The notes: generated from the letters alone by a model not told the origin. Shown: positions 9,226 to 19,275, counted from the first letter of the stretch. The stretch: 64,000 nt of DNA from Metaclostridioides mangenotii (GCF_018917235.1 NZ_JAHLOF010000001.1:248001-312000), one strand, 5' to 3'. Made by a program: numbers and translations.

Positions 9226-10183
9226 CGGTTAAATCCTCCCATCTTATGTCTTCGCTGTTTAAAAACGCTTTTACTTTTTTACCATTTTCAGATGGAACAT
9301 TTATTATTAAGGATCCAAGTATATCATCCTTAAACTGTTCAAGTTTTCCAAAAATAATGGATACATCTATATCCAATTTTCTTGCCATTGTAGTAATAAT
9401 AGCATCATTTGAAATATCTTTTGGAAATAGTATTTTTATATTAGTCCCTTCTGGTAGTATCATACTCTCTTCCCCAATAAGTTTTCTAAGACTCTTGTTA
9501 TTATGTAAGAATATATCTTCTGTATCACCTATTTCAAGGACCTTCCCACCTTCCATAATTGCAAGCCTAGAACATATTTGTTTTATAACTTCCATCTGGT
9601 GAGTAACCATAATTATGGTTATCCCTAAAGTTCTATTAATATCTTCCAATAGAGAAAGTATAGACTTTGTAGTATTTGGATCTAGTGCTGAAGTTGCCTC
9701 ATCACAAAGTAATACCTTTGGGTTTAATGCTAATGCTCTTGCTATTGCAACTCTCTGCTTTTGCCCACCACTTAAATTTCTAGGCTTTTCATCTTTCTTT
9801 TCAGAAATACCAACTAAGTCTAATAACTCTGTCACCCTTTTATTTACTTCCTGTTTAGTGTACCCAAAACATTCGAGAGGTAATGCTATATTATCAAATA
9901 CAGTCTTTCTTTCCAAAAGAGAAAAGTGTTGAAATATCATACCTAAATCTTTTCTCAAGTTCCTAATTTCTTTTTCGTTAAGTAAATTTACCTCATTCCC
10001 ATCAACTTTAATACTTCCCTCTTGATATTCTTCAAGACCATTTATACATCTTAAAAGTGTAGATTTACCTGCACCACTGTGTCCGATAATCCCAAAAATC
10101 TCACCGGATTCTATATTTATGCTTATATTTTCTAAAACTTGTGTATCCCCATAATACTTGTTGACTTTATTTATGGTAATCAT
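9212..10183 (-). CDS. metN: Methionine ABC transporter ATPase MetN
   Basis: An ATPase of 323 residues. It has Walker A (GHSGAGKSTLL), the signature LSGGQKQRVAIARAL, Walker B (VLLCDEATSALDP) and the H-loop (IIMVTHQM). Residues of about 250-323 form the NIL domain, which in MetN proteins binds methionine and inhibits transport allosterically. It is the first gene of the operon, with a GGGGG ribosome site, directly downstream of a SAM-I riboswitch. Confidence 0.95.
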   Translation of the reverse strand: MITINKVNKYYGDTQVLENISINIESGEIFGIIGHSGAGKSTLLRCINGLEEYQEGSIKVDGNEVNLLNEKEIRNLRKDLGMIFQHFSLLERKTVFDNIALPLECFGYTKQEVNKRVTELLDLVGISEKKDEKPRNLSGGQKQRVAIARALALNPKVLLCDEATSALDPNTTKSILSLLEDINRTLGITIIMVTHQMEVIKQICSRLAIMEGGKVLEIGDTEDIFLHNNKSLRKLIGEESMILPEGTNIKILFPKDISNDAIITTMARKLDIDVSIIFGKLEQFKDDILGSLIINVPSENGKKVKAFLNSEDIRWEDLTDGIE

Positions 10184-10261
10184 TTAAGAACCCCCTTCTA
10201 ATGCTAAAACTACTCCAATACTATGCAACTAACAAATGACTTTTATCCAAAAGATTTTTAT

Positions 10262-10300
10262 TTTAAAAATTAAATAAGGCCTGAGTATAAACTCAGGCCT
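10262..10300 (-). terminator. SAM riboswitch expression-platform terminator
   Basis: The stem AGGCCTGAGT with its complement is followed on the minus strand by a U-rich tract. It sits between the SAM-I aptamer and metN, so it is the regulated terminator. Confidence 0.85.
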
Positions 10301-10317
10301 AAAAGACTCTATTTATA

Positions 10318-10421
10318 CTCATCTATCAACTATATTAGTTGCAGGATTTAGCACCAATGTATATAAAATATACTGGTTGCCGGGTTTCATAGGGCCAGTC
10401 CCTCCACCTCTCTTGATAAGA
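10318..10421 (-). promoter_or_regulatory. SAM-I (S-box) riboswitch upstream of metNIQ
   Basis: Read on the minus strand, the aptamer has the P1 strand CTTATCAAGAG, the core GGTGGAGGGACTGGCCC, TGAAACCCGGCAACC, GGTGCTAAATCC, and the closing TGATAGATGAG. These are the conserved S-box elements in order. When SAM is abundant the downstream terminator forms and methionine uptake is switched off. Confidence 0.95.
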
Positions 10422-10566
10422 CGTACAATTATTAATTTTTTCTTTTTAGTTTTTCGCTGTTTCGTTTTGTTGTTAAATACATGATATATTGATTAAATAC
10501 AATTGTCAATAACTTTTTTAATCTTTTTATAAAAAAAAGTTAAAATACTTAATATAATTAGGAGTA

Positions 10567-11157
10567 TTATCTAGTTATTCCAAGTCTTTTATTCATATCA
10601 TTGATCATGTTATTAAATCCATTTTGTACATCATTTCCTGTATGAGTTATTCCATGAACTAAAGTAATAAATCCATTTTGATCTCTTTTCATATCTTCAT
10701 CTGAAATTTCATCTAGTCTTTTGATTCTAGAATCCATTTCTTTTATTGTTCTTTCACCTTCAGCTATAAGCTTTTCGTGCATATCACCAAGCTCTTTATC
10801 GTCAGTTTTATTATCTTTTTTTAGAGAATCTACAAATTCTTGAGTTTTATCTCTAGAATCTTTGTAAGCAGCTTTTACTTCTTGAAGATACTTTTCATTA
10901 CCAGGGTATTCTTTTGTCTCATATACTTTGTTTACATCTGCTACGGTATTATACATAGAATATTTATCCATCCCTGTTGAATACTTGTTGTAAGCTGAAG
11001 AATAGTAATTTGTATAATCACCGACTTTTTCTTCAACATTATTATTAGCATTATTTACATCTTCTCCAACTTTTTCTTGAGTCTTTTTAGTACAAGCTAC
11101 AACACTAAGTGATAATAGCAAAGATAAACCTAATAACGATATTTTTTTTAATTTCAT
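10567..11157 (-). CDS. Putative lipoprotein of unknown function
   Basis: A 196-residue protein with a lipoprotein signal (LLLSLSVVACTKK; lipidated Cys about residue 22). The mature part is hydrophilic and mostly helical, with many Tyr, Asn and Lys residues (YTNYYSSAYNKYSTGMDKYSMYN). I recognise no family with certainty. It is a single gene on the minus strand, anchored on the outer membrane face if the lipobox is used. Its neighbours give no functional clue. Confidence 0.65.
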   Translation of the reverse strand: MKLKKISLLGLSLLLSLSVVACTKKTQEKVGEDVNNANNNVEEKVGDYTNYYSSAYNKYSTGMDKYSMYNTVADVNKVYETKEYPGNEKYLQEVKAAYKDSRDKTQEFVDSLKKDNKTDDKELGDMHEKLIAEGERTIKEMDSRIKRLDEISDEDMKRDQNGFITLVHGITHTGNDVQNGFNNMINDMNKRLGITR

Positions 11158-11282
11158 ACTTATATTACCTCCTAAATTTTATAATTAGCTATTTTTACGC
11201 TGTATTAGTAGTATTTCAATATTCACGTATTTTATTTACATATATATAAAATTTTGGAGTTTTATTATATTTTTTTAAATTT

Positions 11283-14200
11283 TTATTTTTTATACTGATC
11301 GATAACTCTTTCTTTACTAACTTTTATATCATCTCTATTTACTAAGTTTATGCCTTCAAACCCTATTTTATTATTAAAAATTCTTGTACTCTGAACCCTT
11401 ATTAATATATCAACAAAAGCCTCTGCAATTCTGCTATTTTTAAGTCCTATCAAATCACTAAAATATAAGTCTTCAATAGTTTTTTCAAGGATGCATTCAA
11501 TTCCTTTTTCAAGTACAAAACCACTGTCTTTTATTAAATTTAGAGTTAAATTATATAGCTCATGTGGTCCTCTATTCCCAAATTTTAAAAGTATTGGAAA
11601 TATAGAGTTTTGAGATTTGTATTCAGTTAAATTTTTATCATAATTTTCAGATTCATCTATTAAAGCCACTATTATTTTTTTACCGTTTTCTTCAATAAAT
11701 TTATAAATATATTGTAAAATTTCTTTATTACTACTATCTTCAAAAAATTTATTAACTCTATCTATTATAAGTATTTTTCCTAAATGCCTATTTAGTAATT
11801 CATACACACTTTCTCCACTATGATAAAAGCTTATTATTTCTGAACTATCTAGAGTTACAGGCTTTTTATAATCTATAAACCCAAGTGAATAGTACATTTT
11901 AGATAACAATTTCAATGCTGGTTTTTTACCTGTACCTTGCTCTCCAACTAAGATGATATTTTGGTATATTCTAGAATCCCTATATAGACCATACTTCTTT
12001 CTTTTATTTTGAATTTTAATAAATTTGTATTGTTCTCTAAAAAAATTCTCAATATTATCGTTAAAAGTTAGTCGACTTAAATTATCTTCTAAATTAAACT
12101 CGCTGTCTGTATTTATTATATTACTTTTATCTATATCAGTAGATATAATCAAATTCATATCATATATATTAGACTCGCTTTCAGCAACTCTTATACTCTG
12201 ATTTCTAATTATATCCTCTACATAATTTTTTACTAAACGCCCATTCCTTGACTGTTCCTCTATGCTATCACTTACAAAAATAAAGCTATTTTTTAATGCT
12301 TTGAATCCTGAATTAGATATTCTAAATCCTTTTGATTCTATAAGTCTAGTTGCCATTTCAAATAATTCATTTGGCTCGTAATCTTCAAAGACAGTCCACT
12401 GAGGAAATTTTGATTGTAGTCCACTATTTGTCTCAAAAAATTCCTTCATTTTATCTTCATGCCCAGACAATATTACAATGACATCATCAGAATAATTTTT
12501 TATTAGATTCAGTAAAGTATCAAATGCAAGTCGTCCAGTATGATCACTGCAAAGTGAATAAGCTTCATCAATATAAAGAATTCCGCCTATTGCCTCTTTG
12601 AACTTATTTTTAGTTTTTTTAGGAGTTTCAACTACAGTTTCAGCAACAAAGCTAGATCTGTTTGTCTCTATAAGTTGGCCTAGTTTCAGTACACCCATAC
12701 TGTTTAACATCTCGGCTACTATTCTAGCTACACTAGTTTTACCAGTTCCTGAATTTCCTATAAAAACCATATTTAAATTCTGTTCAACTTTAGTATTAAT
12801 ACCCGCAGCTCTTCGTTTTTCTTGAGCAATAATAAGCTTATACTGACTTCTTAGTAAATCTTTTACTTGTGGTAAACCTATAAGATCCTTTAACTTTTTT
12901 TCTAAATCAAATTTTGTATTAACTTTGAAGTTAAAGTTATCTTTTTCTAGTAAATCAATCTCTTTATCTCTGTTTGTTAAATACTTTTTAGATGCATCCA
13001 TTATTGCATTCTCAACAATGTTTCTAACAAATCTAGCGTTACCGAGATCATTTTTACCCGCAAACTGATTTCTTTCAAATAGATCTATTAATCCAGGTTT
13101 AACATCATCTGCTATCCTATATCCTTTGGAATCTGCTATATTAACTGCAATATCATACATTTCCCTAGGATTATAATCTTCAAAATGAATCCAGTTTGGA
13201 AATCTTGACTTAAGTCCTTGATTAAAACTTAAAAATCTCTCCATGTCTTCTTCATATCCAGCTAATATTACTACTAAATCGTCTCTGTTATCCTCTATTC
13301 CTTTTAAAAGTGCATCTACTATCTCTTTTCCTACCTTATCTTCTTCGCTTTCACAAAGTGAATACGCTTCATCGACGAACAAAACTCCTCCGATAGCAGA
13401 ATTAATTATATCATTTGTTCTTTTAGCTACATCTGCAGTATTCTCCGTAACAAAATCTGCTTTACTAACTTCTTTAAACACCCCCTTAGATAACACACCA
13501 AGGGCATTTAAATATTCAAAAGTAATCCTAGCTACATTTGTTTTACCTGTCCCCGCATTTCCTGCAAATATCATATTAAGTGATATGTTAGACGCTTGTA
13601 GCCCAAGTCTATGTCTTATTTTTTGAACCTTAAAATTAGTCCTCACATTATCTATAAAATCCTTAAGATCTTTTATACCTATAATAGAGTTTAATTTGTA
13701 TTTAGCTTCTTGTAATGTTGGCGTAGAATAATCATTTAAATTATAACTTTCACCTTGTATCTTACAGAATATATCATCATTTTCAACATATATTGCGACA
13801 GTGTTAATTCCCTCATTTACATATCTATACATCAAGTTCGTTATTGGTTTTGTAAATATATAAGAAACATATTCTGATACACCAAAATTACTATCTCTTT
13901 TGTAATTCTTTTGAATAAATTTATATAGTTTAGTATATTCATCAGTGTCGCCTTTTTGAGCCACAATATCTACTTTAAATTGATTTTCTATCGTCTTAAT
14001 AGCATTTATTACTTCTCTTTCAAGAAGCTGACTCTTCTCTTCTTTATTCAATTGCTTTGTATATAGAAGAGAATCTACTTTTTTTATAAATTCCTGTCCC
14101 ATAGTTTTTTCTATGTTAAATGAGATATTATTAGCTGTAAATACTAAAAATTTTTCTTTACAATCTAAACTCTTAATGGTGTCTTTGTCTTCATCAGCTG

Positions 14201-14672
14201 CTTTTACCATAAATTTATTTTTTACTACGTACTCATCATCTAAATCTATATGACTGTTAGGGTGTATCTTTGAGAGTATTCTGATAGTATCTTCATCAGC
14301 TTTATCCGCATGCTTAAATAGTATACACTCTACTTCACTATTTAGTGCTTCATATAAATCTGTTAAGAACGCATAATAACCAAAATTAAAATTATAAGAA
14401 GACAAGTCTAGCTCTACTATTTTTTTATTAATTTTACTTGAGCTTTCAAGATTTAAATTTCCAAGTGCTTCAAAGATTTTCCTAACACTAGTTTTCTTTC
14501 CAGTCTCTTCATCTCCAATTAAAAATAACATCCCACATTCATTATTTTTAAACTTTTCGTAAAAAAAGCAACATAAGTCTGAAATAAATTTATCTTGTCC
14601 AATCAATCTATCAGTTAGTTCTTTTTCAATTTTATTTAACTTCTCTTTTATCCTATCATAATTATATTCCAT
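11283..14672 (-). CDS. Four-module AAA+ ATPase of the SpoVK/CbbX type
   Basis: A cytosolic protein of 1129 residues that reads as four successive AAA+ modules. Modules 2 and 3 are canonical CbbX/SpoVK type: Walker A GNAGTGKT near residue 371 with Walker B LFVDEAYSL near 434, and GNSGTGKT near 639 with ILYIDEAYSL near 704. The flanking modules are degenerate: module 1 has GDEETGKKTS near 53-61, and module 4 has GEQGTGKKPA near 911 with IIDRVNKF in place of a D-E Walker B. CbbX-type proteins are remodelling ATPases, and SpoVK is a sporulation member. The substrate here is unknown. It appears to be a single gene with a hairpin in its upstream region. Confidence 0.8.
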   Translation of the reverse strand: MEYNYDRIKEKLNKIEKELTDRLIGQDKFISDLCCFFYEKFKNNECGMLFLIGDEETGKKTSVRKIFEALGNLNLESSSKINKKIVELDLSSYNFNFGYYAFLTDLYEALNSEVECILFKHADKADEDTIRILSKIHPNSHIDLDDEYVVKNKFMVKAADEDKDTIKSLDCKEKFLVFTANNISFNIEKTMGQEFIKKVDSLLYTKQLNKEEKSQLLEREVINAIKTIENQFKVDIVAQKGDTDEYTKLYKFIQKNYKRDSNFGVSEYVSYIFTKPITNLMYRYVNEGINTVAIYVENDDIFCKIQGESYNLNDYSTPTLQEAKYKLNSIIGIKDLKDFIDNVRTNFKVQKIRHRLGLQASNISLNMIFAGNAGTGKTNVARITFEYLNALGVLSKGVFKEVSKADFVTENTADVAKRTNDIINSAIGGVLFVDEAYSLCESEEDKVGKEIVDALLKGIEDNRDDLVVILAGYEEDMERFLSFNQGLKSRFPNWIHFEDYNPREMYDIAVNIADSKGYRIADDVKPGLIDLFERNQFAGKNDLGNARFVRNIVENAIMDASKKYLTNRDKEIDLLEKDNFNFKVNTKFDLEKKLKDLIGLPQVKDLLRSQYKLIIAQEKRRAAGINTKVEQNLNMVFIGNSGTGKTSVARIVAEMLNSMGVLKLGQLIETNRSSFVAETVVETPKKTKNKFKEAIGGILYIDEAYSLCSDHTGRLAFDTLLNLIKNYSDDVIVILSGHEDKMKEFFETNSGLQSKFPQWTVFEDYEPNELFEMATRLIESKGFRISNSGFKALKNSFIFVSDSIEEQSRNGRLVKNYVEDIIRNQSIRVAESESNIYDMNLIISTDIDKSNIINTDSEFNLEDNLSRLTFNDNIENFFREQYKFIKIQNKRKKYGLYRDSRIYQNIILVGEQGTGKKPALKLLSKMYYSLGFIDYKKPVTLDSSEIISFYHSGESVYELLNRHLGKILIIDRVNKFFEDSSNKEILQYIYKFIEENGKKIIVALIDESENYDKNLTEYKSQNSIFPILLKFGNRGPHELYNLTLNLIKDSGFVLEKGIECILEKTIEDLYFSDLIGLKNSRIAEAFVDILIRVQSTRIFNNKIGFEGINLVNRDDIKVSKERVIDQYKK

Positions 14673-14699
14673 TTCTTAATCACCTCTATGTAAAGTATT

Positions 14700-14727
14700 A
14701 TAGGTGCATCCTTTAGAATGCACCTAT
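14700..14727. other. 10-bp-stem hairpin upstream of the AAA+ gene
   Basis: The inverted repeat ATAGGTGCAT with its complement encloses an 8-nt loop about 30 bp upstream of the AAA+ start. It could be a terminator for plus-strand transcripts, since TATATTTTATA follows. It could instead be a 5'-leader structure of the AAA+ gene. Confidence 0.5.
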
Positions 14728-15152
14728 ATTTTATATACTATTATACATATTGTGCCAAGCTATGTACAATTTTATTCTTAGTTATATCAAAGTTTTTGTA
14801 TGTTTTCACTATGTAAATTACATTAAAATTAATTTTTATCATTATATAATTTAATCTTTAATTGTAAATGCTATATTTCTGGCTAATTCTAAAAATTAAA
14901 TCTATAATTACATAAAATTTACAAAAGTAAATAAATATGATAATAATGTAAAAACTATTATATAAGTAGAAAAGAATCATTTATATTTAGAATTTTCCTT
15001 CCTTATATTATCTCATAAACACCTTACTATACTTATGTAAAGAATATAAATAAAGTGGTACAAATATAAGGTTCTCTCACTCTAAAATAAGTATAAACTT
15101 AAGAACTTATATTTTCATAGATAATAAAGATTCTAGAAAATGGCAAATATAT
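14728..15152. other. Long intergenic region without a recognised gene
   Basis: About 425 AT-rich bases between divergent genes. No ORF with a ribosome site and no known structured RNA was recognised. It must contain the promoter of the minus-strand AAA+ gene. Confidence 0.4.
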
Positions 15153-15180
15153 TTGACTCTTTAGTAAAATAGGATATAAT
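15153..15180 (+). promoter_or_regulatory. SigA-type promoter upstream of the YhgE/Pip gene
   Basis: TTGACT and TATAAT separated by 16 bp. Transcription from here would give a leader of about 200 nt before the TTG start at 15384. Confidence 0.55.
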
Positions 15181-15301
15181 ATTCTTTGTCACTGAAATGC
15201 TACTTATGGGGGCAATTCGGTGGCAAATACTTATTTTTAGGACTTTTAAATTTATTAAATTTTTAGAAATATTAGTATTTCAACTTTATTTTAATTTTCA
15301 C

Positions 15302-15330
15302 TTTACTTGATGCAAGAAAAGGAATATAAT
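15302..15330 (+). promoter_or_regulatory. Second SigA-type promoter, proximal to the YhgE/Pip gene
   Basis: TTTACT and TATAAT separated by 17 bp, about 50 bp before the start codon. Confidence 0.5.
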
Positions 15331-15383
15331 CTAGAGTTGATTACAAAAATATATTTACAACATAAATGAAGGAGGTGAGATTT

Positions 15384-17531
15384 TTGAAGAATATTCTTGA
15401 AATTTTTAAAGGTGATTTAAAAGACATCAAGGGAAATTATACAGTACTCGTTATAGTAATAGGTTTAGCACTTCTACCATCGCTTTATGCATGGTTTAAT
15501 ATAGAAGCCTCGTGGGATCCATATGGAAATACTAAAAATATGAAGGTTGCCATCACCAATAAAGATAAGGGTACAGAAATCTCAAACCAAAAGATTAATG
15601 TCGGTGATCAGTTGATGGAAAAACTTCACGAAAACGACAGCTTAGGTTGGCAATTTGTAGATGAAAAAACGGCTCTCAAAGGTGTAAAAACTGGTGAATA
15701 CTACGCTTCAGTCGTTATTCCTGGAGATTTTTCAAAAGATTTAACTTCTTTAATAACATCGGATGTGAAAAAAGGGACAATCATCTACACTGTAAACGAA
15801 AAGATTAATGCAATTGCTCCAAAAATAACCGAAAAAGGAGCTTCAACTATCCAGCTTCAAGTTAATCAAACAGTTGTTAAAACTGTCAGTGAAATTATAT
15901 TAGGATTCTCAAACGAAATTGGAGTAGGATTAGAAAAAGAACTTCCAAAATTATCAAAGGTAGAAAATTCACTTAAAGATCTGCAAGGAAAATTCTCAAA
16001 CATTGATAAAACAATGAATACTGCGTCTAAAGCGACATCCAAATTAAATGACACAGTAAATGGTGTGAAAAATGATTTACCTACTATAAAAAACACAATC
16101 AATGATACTAAAAATCTTTCTAATGATATTAAAGGATTTTTGCAAGATACTAATAACAATGTAAATAGAATTGCTCCACTTATTAAGTCTGATCTGAATT
16201 TAATAGTAGATATATCATCATCTGCTTCTACTCTAACATCTGATTTAGTAAATGCAGTTAATAATGGGAGTGAAGACGCAAATAAAATACTAGATAATAT
16301 AAACAATAAGCTCTCTAGTACAAAATCTTTAAATCAAACTCTACTTGATTTTGTAAGAAAACTTGACGAACTATCCAGCTTACATTCGTTTACAAATGTA
16401 ATAAATAAATTGGAAAATATGAATTCAAAAGTCGACAGTGCAATAAGCACAGTAAATGAAATTAAAGGACAAATAGCAAGTGGTCAAAAACCTTCTGTAG
16501 ATTCTTTAAATAACCTTAAAAAGATATGTGATGATATAGGCTCTCTAGGAACAGATTTACTAAACAATTTCGATAGAGATATTTTAAATCCTATAAACAG
16601 TATATTTGAAGGTGGAGTTAAAGTAGCAAATGACATAATCGATGTACTAAATAAGGCTGAGAATAAACTTCCAAAAGTAGAAGAAATACTTACTCTTTGT
16701 TTAGATATATCTAACGATGCAAATGACACTGTAAAACTGGTACAGGATAAACTTCCTGTAGCAAAGGGAATGGTTGATGAAATCATAGGAGTACTAGATA
16801 AAATAAATAATAGTGAAGATATGCAAAAACTAGTAGAACTCTTAGAAAGTGATATTTTATCAAAATCTGAATTTTTAAAAGAACCAGTAAAAGTTGATAC
16901 TAAAAAGCTTTATCCTATAGATAACTACGGAGCGGCTATGACTCCTTTCTATAGTGTTTTATCAACTTGGGTTGGAATATTACTATTATCTGCCTTATTG
17001 ACTACAAGTGTTAAAGGAGACTATAAGCCTTATGAAGCATACTTTGGTAGAGCTCTTACATTCTTAAGTATAGCTCTTGTACAAGGTTTTATAATCGGAG
17101 TTGGAGATATACTTCTCCTTGGAGTAAAAATGGTACACCCAATACTATTTGTATTACTTTTAATGTTTACTAGTATGGTATTTAACTTTATAGTTTACTC
17201 ATTGGTTTCAGTATTCGGAAATATCGGAAAGGCTATGGCGATTATATTATTGGTACTTCAAATCGCTGCTGCTGGGGGAACTTTCCCTATACAAGTAACG
17301 CCTAAATTTTTCCAAGTTCTAAATCCATTGCTACCATTTACTTACGCTATATCGGCTTCTAGAGAAGCTTTGGGTGGAATTTATATGCCTAACTTGATCA
17401 AAGATCTGATTGCTATGGTAATATTTATGTTACTTGCAATTGGAGTAAATGTATTCTTAAAAGGTCCGATTAATAAATTTGGTGCTCCACTTAAAGAAAA
17501 ATTTGGTCAAAGTAGACTTACAGGTCATTAA
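15384..17531 (+). CDS. YhgE/Pip-family membrane protein
   Basis: A membrane protein of about 715 residues. The N-terminal helix and LPSLYAWFNIEASWDPYGNT segment are typical of the YhgE/Pip (phage infection protein) family. A long extracellular region (about 60-510) follows, with coiled-coil/helical repeats rich in Leu, Asn and Lys, and then five or six C-terminal helices like an ABC-2 permease domain. Family members act at the cell envelope; one is the lactococcal phage receptor and others take part in type VII secretion. The TTG start is chosen because the AGGAGGTG ribosome site lies inside the first codons of the longer ATG reading. Two SigA-like promoters precede it and a strong terminator follows. 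Confidence 0.85.
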   Translation: MKNILEIFKGDLKDIKGNYTVLVIVIGLALLPSLYAWFNIEASWDPYGNTKNMKVAITNKDKGTEISNQKINVGDQLMEKLHENDSLGWQFVDEKTALKGVKTGEYYASVVIPGDFSKDLTSLITSDVKKGTIIYTVNEKINAIAPKITEKGASTIQLQVNQTVVKTVSEIILGFSNEIGVGLEKELPKLSKVENSLKDLQGKFSNIDKTMNTASKATSKLNDTVNGVKNDLPTIKNTINDTKNLSNDIKGFLQDTNNNVNRIAPLIKSDLNLIVDISSSASTLTSDLVNAVNNGSEDANKILDNINNKLSSTKSLNQTLLDFVRKLDELSSLHSFTNVINKLENMNSKVDSAISTVNEIKGQIASGQKPSVDSLNNLKKICDDIGSLGTDLLNNFDRDILNPINSIFEGGVKVANDIIDVLNKAENKLPKVEEILTLCLDISNDANDTVKLVQDKLPVAKGMVDEIIGVLDKINNSEDMQKLVELLESDILSKSEFLKEPVKVDTKKLYPIDNYGAAMTPFYSVLSTWVGILLLSALLTTSVKGDYKPYEAYFGRALTFLSIALVQGFIIGVGDILLLGVKMVHPILFVLLLMFTSMVFNFIVYSLVSVFGNIGKAMAIILLVLQIAAAGGTFPIQVTPKFFQVLNPLLPFTYAISASREALGGIYMPNLIKDLIAMVIFMLLAIGVNVFLKGPINKFGAPLKEKFGQSRLTGH

Positions 17532-17561
17532 AAACAAACTTAAGATTCTTTTTAAATATAT

Positions 17562-17607
17562 AATAAAAAAGATCTATAAAAAATTAATTATTTTTATAGA
17601 TCTTTTT
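17562..17607. terminator. Terminator after the YhgE/Pip gene
   Basis: The stem AAAAAGATCTATAAAAA with its complement is followed by seven T residues on the plus strand. Confidence 0.85.
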
Positions 17608-17653
17608 TTATTAGTATTTAATACTTTTTCGAGTTTAGTAGAAATTTTTAATT

Positions 17654-18121
17654 TTATTTCACTGTACTATCATTTTTCTTATTATCCATTTTGTTTTCTA
17701 CCTTATTTTCAACTTTAGCTTTCTCATCATTTTTAGCTTTTATATGGTAGTTATGCCCTTTGTTATCGCCTTGATGATTGTGATGATGATCTTTATGATC
17801 TTGATATCCACTACTTACTTTATGAGAATTATTAAATTCATTAACTTTTTTCTTTAATTCATTATAATCATTGTTATGTTGTCTGTGGCAATTACCATAA
17901 TGAGTACCATAATTATAATCAAAATCATTATATCCATAATCATCATCAAATGACATATTCATTTGATTTTGTTGGCTATTATTTCTTATTGCTTTATAAG
18001 ATGCATATGCACCTACGCCAGCTAATGTAGCACCAGTTATCATCATTGAAGTCTTCATCATTGATCTTTTTTTTGGCATTATTGCATCTGCCATCATTGA
18101 TTTTTTTGACATATTAAACAT
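17654..18121 (-). CDS. Small membrane-anchored His/Asn-rich protein
   Basis: A 155-residue protein. A Met/Lys-rich N-terminus leads to one hydrophobic segment (ITGATLAGVGAYASYKAI, about 28-45). The rest is a hydrophilic tail of Asp/Tyr-rich (DDDYGYNDFDYNYG) and His-rich (DHKDHHHNHQGDNKGHNYH) stretches ending in Lys/Glu/Asn. I recognise no family. The His-rich section suggests metal binding. It has a GGAGAA ribosome site and stands alone. The localisation is inferred only from the hydrophobic segment. Confidence 0.6.
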   Translation of the reverse strand: MFNMSKKSMMADAIMPKKRSMMKTSMMITGATLAGVGAYASYKAIRNNSQQNQMNMSFDDDYGYNDFDYNYGTHYGNCHRQHNNDYNELKKKVNEFNNSHKVSSGYQDHKDHHHNHQGDNKGHNYHIKAKNDEKAKVENKVENKMDNKKNDSTVK

Positions 18122-18313
18122 ATATATTCTCCTCTCTATTTATTATATTACTTGTAATTAGTATCTGTATTATTTAAATAAAAATTATGTTTTAAGTAAA
18201 ATACATTATTTACAACTAGATACAAAATATATAAATTTTATATTCAATTAACCAATTTTTTATTTTTTTGAGATAATTTTTTTTTAAAATTTTATTAAAT
18301 TAACTTAATTCTA

Positions 18314-18859
18314 CTATGCAGACGCAGTTCTGCTCACTGTCATTTTAACAACTTTAAATAAGAACAATCCAGCCACCAAGTTTAAAACTGTTGCAGGAAG
18401 CACTGCTACTACAAATAATGCCGTAAATGAACCTGGTAGACCTACAATTAGTTTTGCTGAGAGTAAAAAAGAAGTTCCACTAATTAAAGTTCCTATTGGT
18501 AATAATAAAGTTGTAACTACAGTATCTTTTTTCTTCTCAGTTAATTTTTTTATTAAAGGTAATCTATAAACAATATACATAAATACGAACATTATATTTA
18601 CAGTTATAGTTTTATCAACTATATTTGGTATTTGTCCTGCTGGGAATTTTGTTGTTAGAGCTGTAAAGACTCCTGTTATAATCCCTGCTACAAGGCAAGT
18701 CTTATAGTCATCTTTATTAAGAACCATTATTACAAACAACATTGCTAGTGCCATATCAGGCTGTATTGGTAATCCTAGGGCTGGTGTTAATTGGTGCAAC
18801 AGTAAACCTATCGCCAGTAGTATTGAGTTTAAAACTAATTTTCTTGTATTTGTTTTCAT
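18314..18859 (-). CDS. trpP: Tryptophan transporter TrpP
   Basis: An integral membrane protein of 181 residues with about five or six helices, of the TrpP family. It starts KLVLNSILLAIGLLLHQLTP and includes LPIQPDMALAMLFVIMVL, GIITGVFTALTTKFPAGQIPN and the GLPGSFTALFVVAVLPATVLN segment. It probably takes up tryptophan. The start at 18859 has a GGAGG ribosome site; the longer upstream reading has none. The T-box leader upstream, with an apparent UGG specifier, supports the substrate assignment. Confidence 0.85.
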   Translation of the reverse strand: MKTNTRKLVLNSILLAIGLLLHQLTPALGLPIQPDMALAMLFVIMVLNKDDYKTCLVAGIITGVFTALTTKFPAGQIPNIVDKTITVNIMFVFMYIVYRLPLIKKLTEKKKDTVVTTLLLPIGTLISGTSFLLSAKLIVGLPGSFTALFVVAVLPATVLNLVAGLFLFKVVKMTVSRTASA

Positions 18860-18991
18860 ATTCTTTCCTCCATGATATAAATTTATTTTTATTTTTAGCA
18901 AAATAGTCTATATGATAATTTTCATTCACTGTTCACAACATGACTTCACCTCCCTAGACGAAATTTTTAAATTCTATACATTTTTTGAAAA

Positions 18992-19025
18992 TAAAAAAAC
19001 TCCGTCCTAAATCAATAGGACGGAG
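18992..19025 (-). terminator. T-box terminator hairpin
   Basis: CTCCGTCCTA pairs with its complement around a short loop and is followed on the minus strand by a run of U residues. It directly follows the T-box sequence. Confidence 0.9.
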
Positions 19026-19275
19026 ATTATCCGCGTTGCCACCTAAATTATATAGCGACTTCTAATCTCATTTTAAAAACCACTATACATCTCATTTCAA
19101 GTACTATCATACTCTATCCGCTATAACGTGCGTCATCCCGATAAAGCCTAGTATTGTTTGCACAATTTCAGCCAATTCCTCAGAGGCCCATTCACCAAAT
19201 TATTTCTTGTTGAGATTCCACCATCCTCAACTCTCTATTTTGAACCTAAATTTGATTACTCTTCCTCATCAAAGG
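18992..19275 (-). promoter_or_regulatory. T-box leader controlling trpP
   Basis: Read on the minus strand, a long leader has a stem I with a distal GATGGTGGAA loop. It is followed by TTTGGTGAA, which offers a UGG (Trp) specifier at 19195-19197. The T-box sequence AGGTGGCAACGCGG (19030-19043) comes next, then a terminator hairpin. Uncharged tRNA-Trp would favour the antiterminator and so tryptophan uptake. The specifier register was assigned by eye. Confidence 0.9.

Noticed and set aside
15181..15240. Known riboswitch (fluoride, ZTP, c-di-GMP or guanidine) before the YhgE/Pip gene
   Set aside because: The G-rich patch does not show the conserved core of any of these classes.
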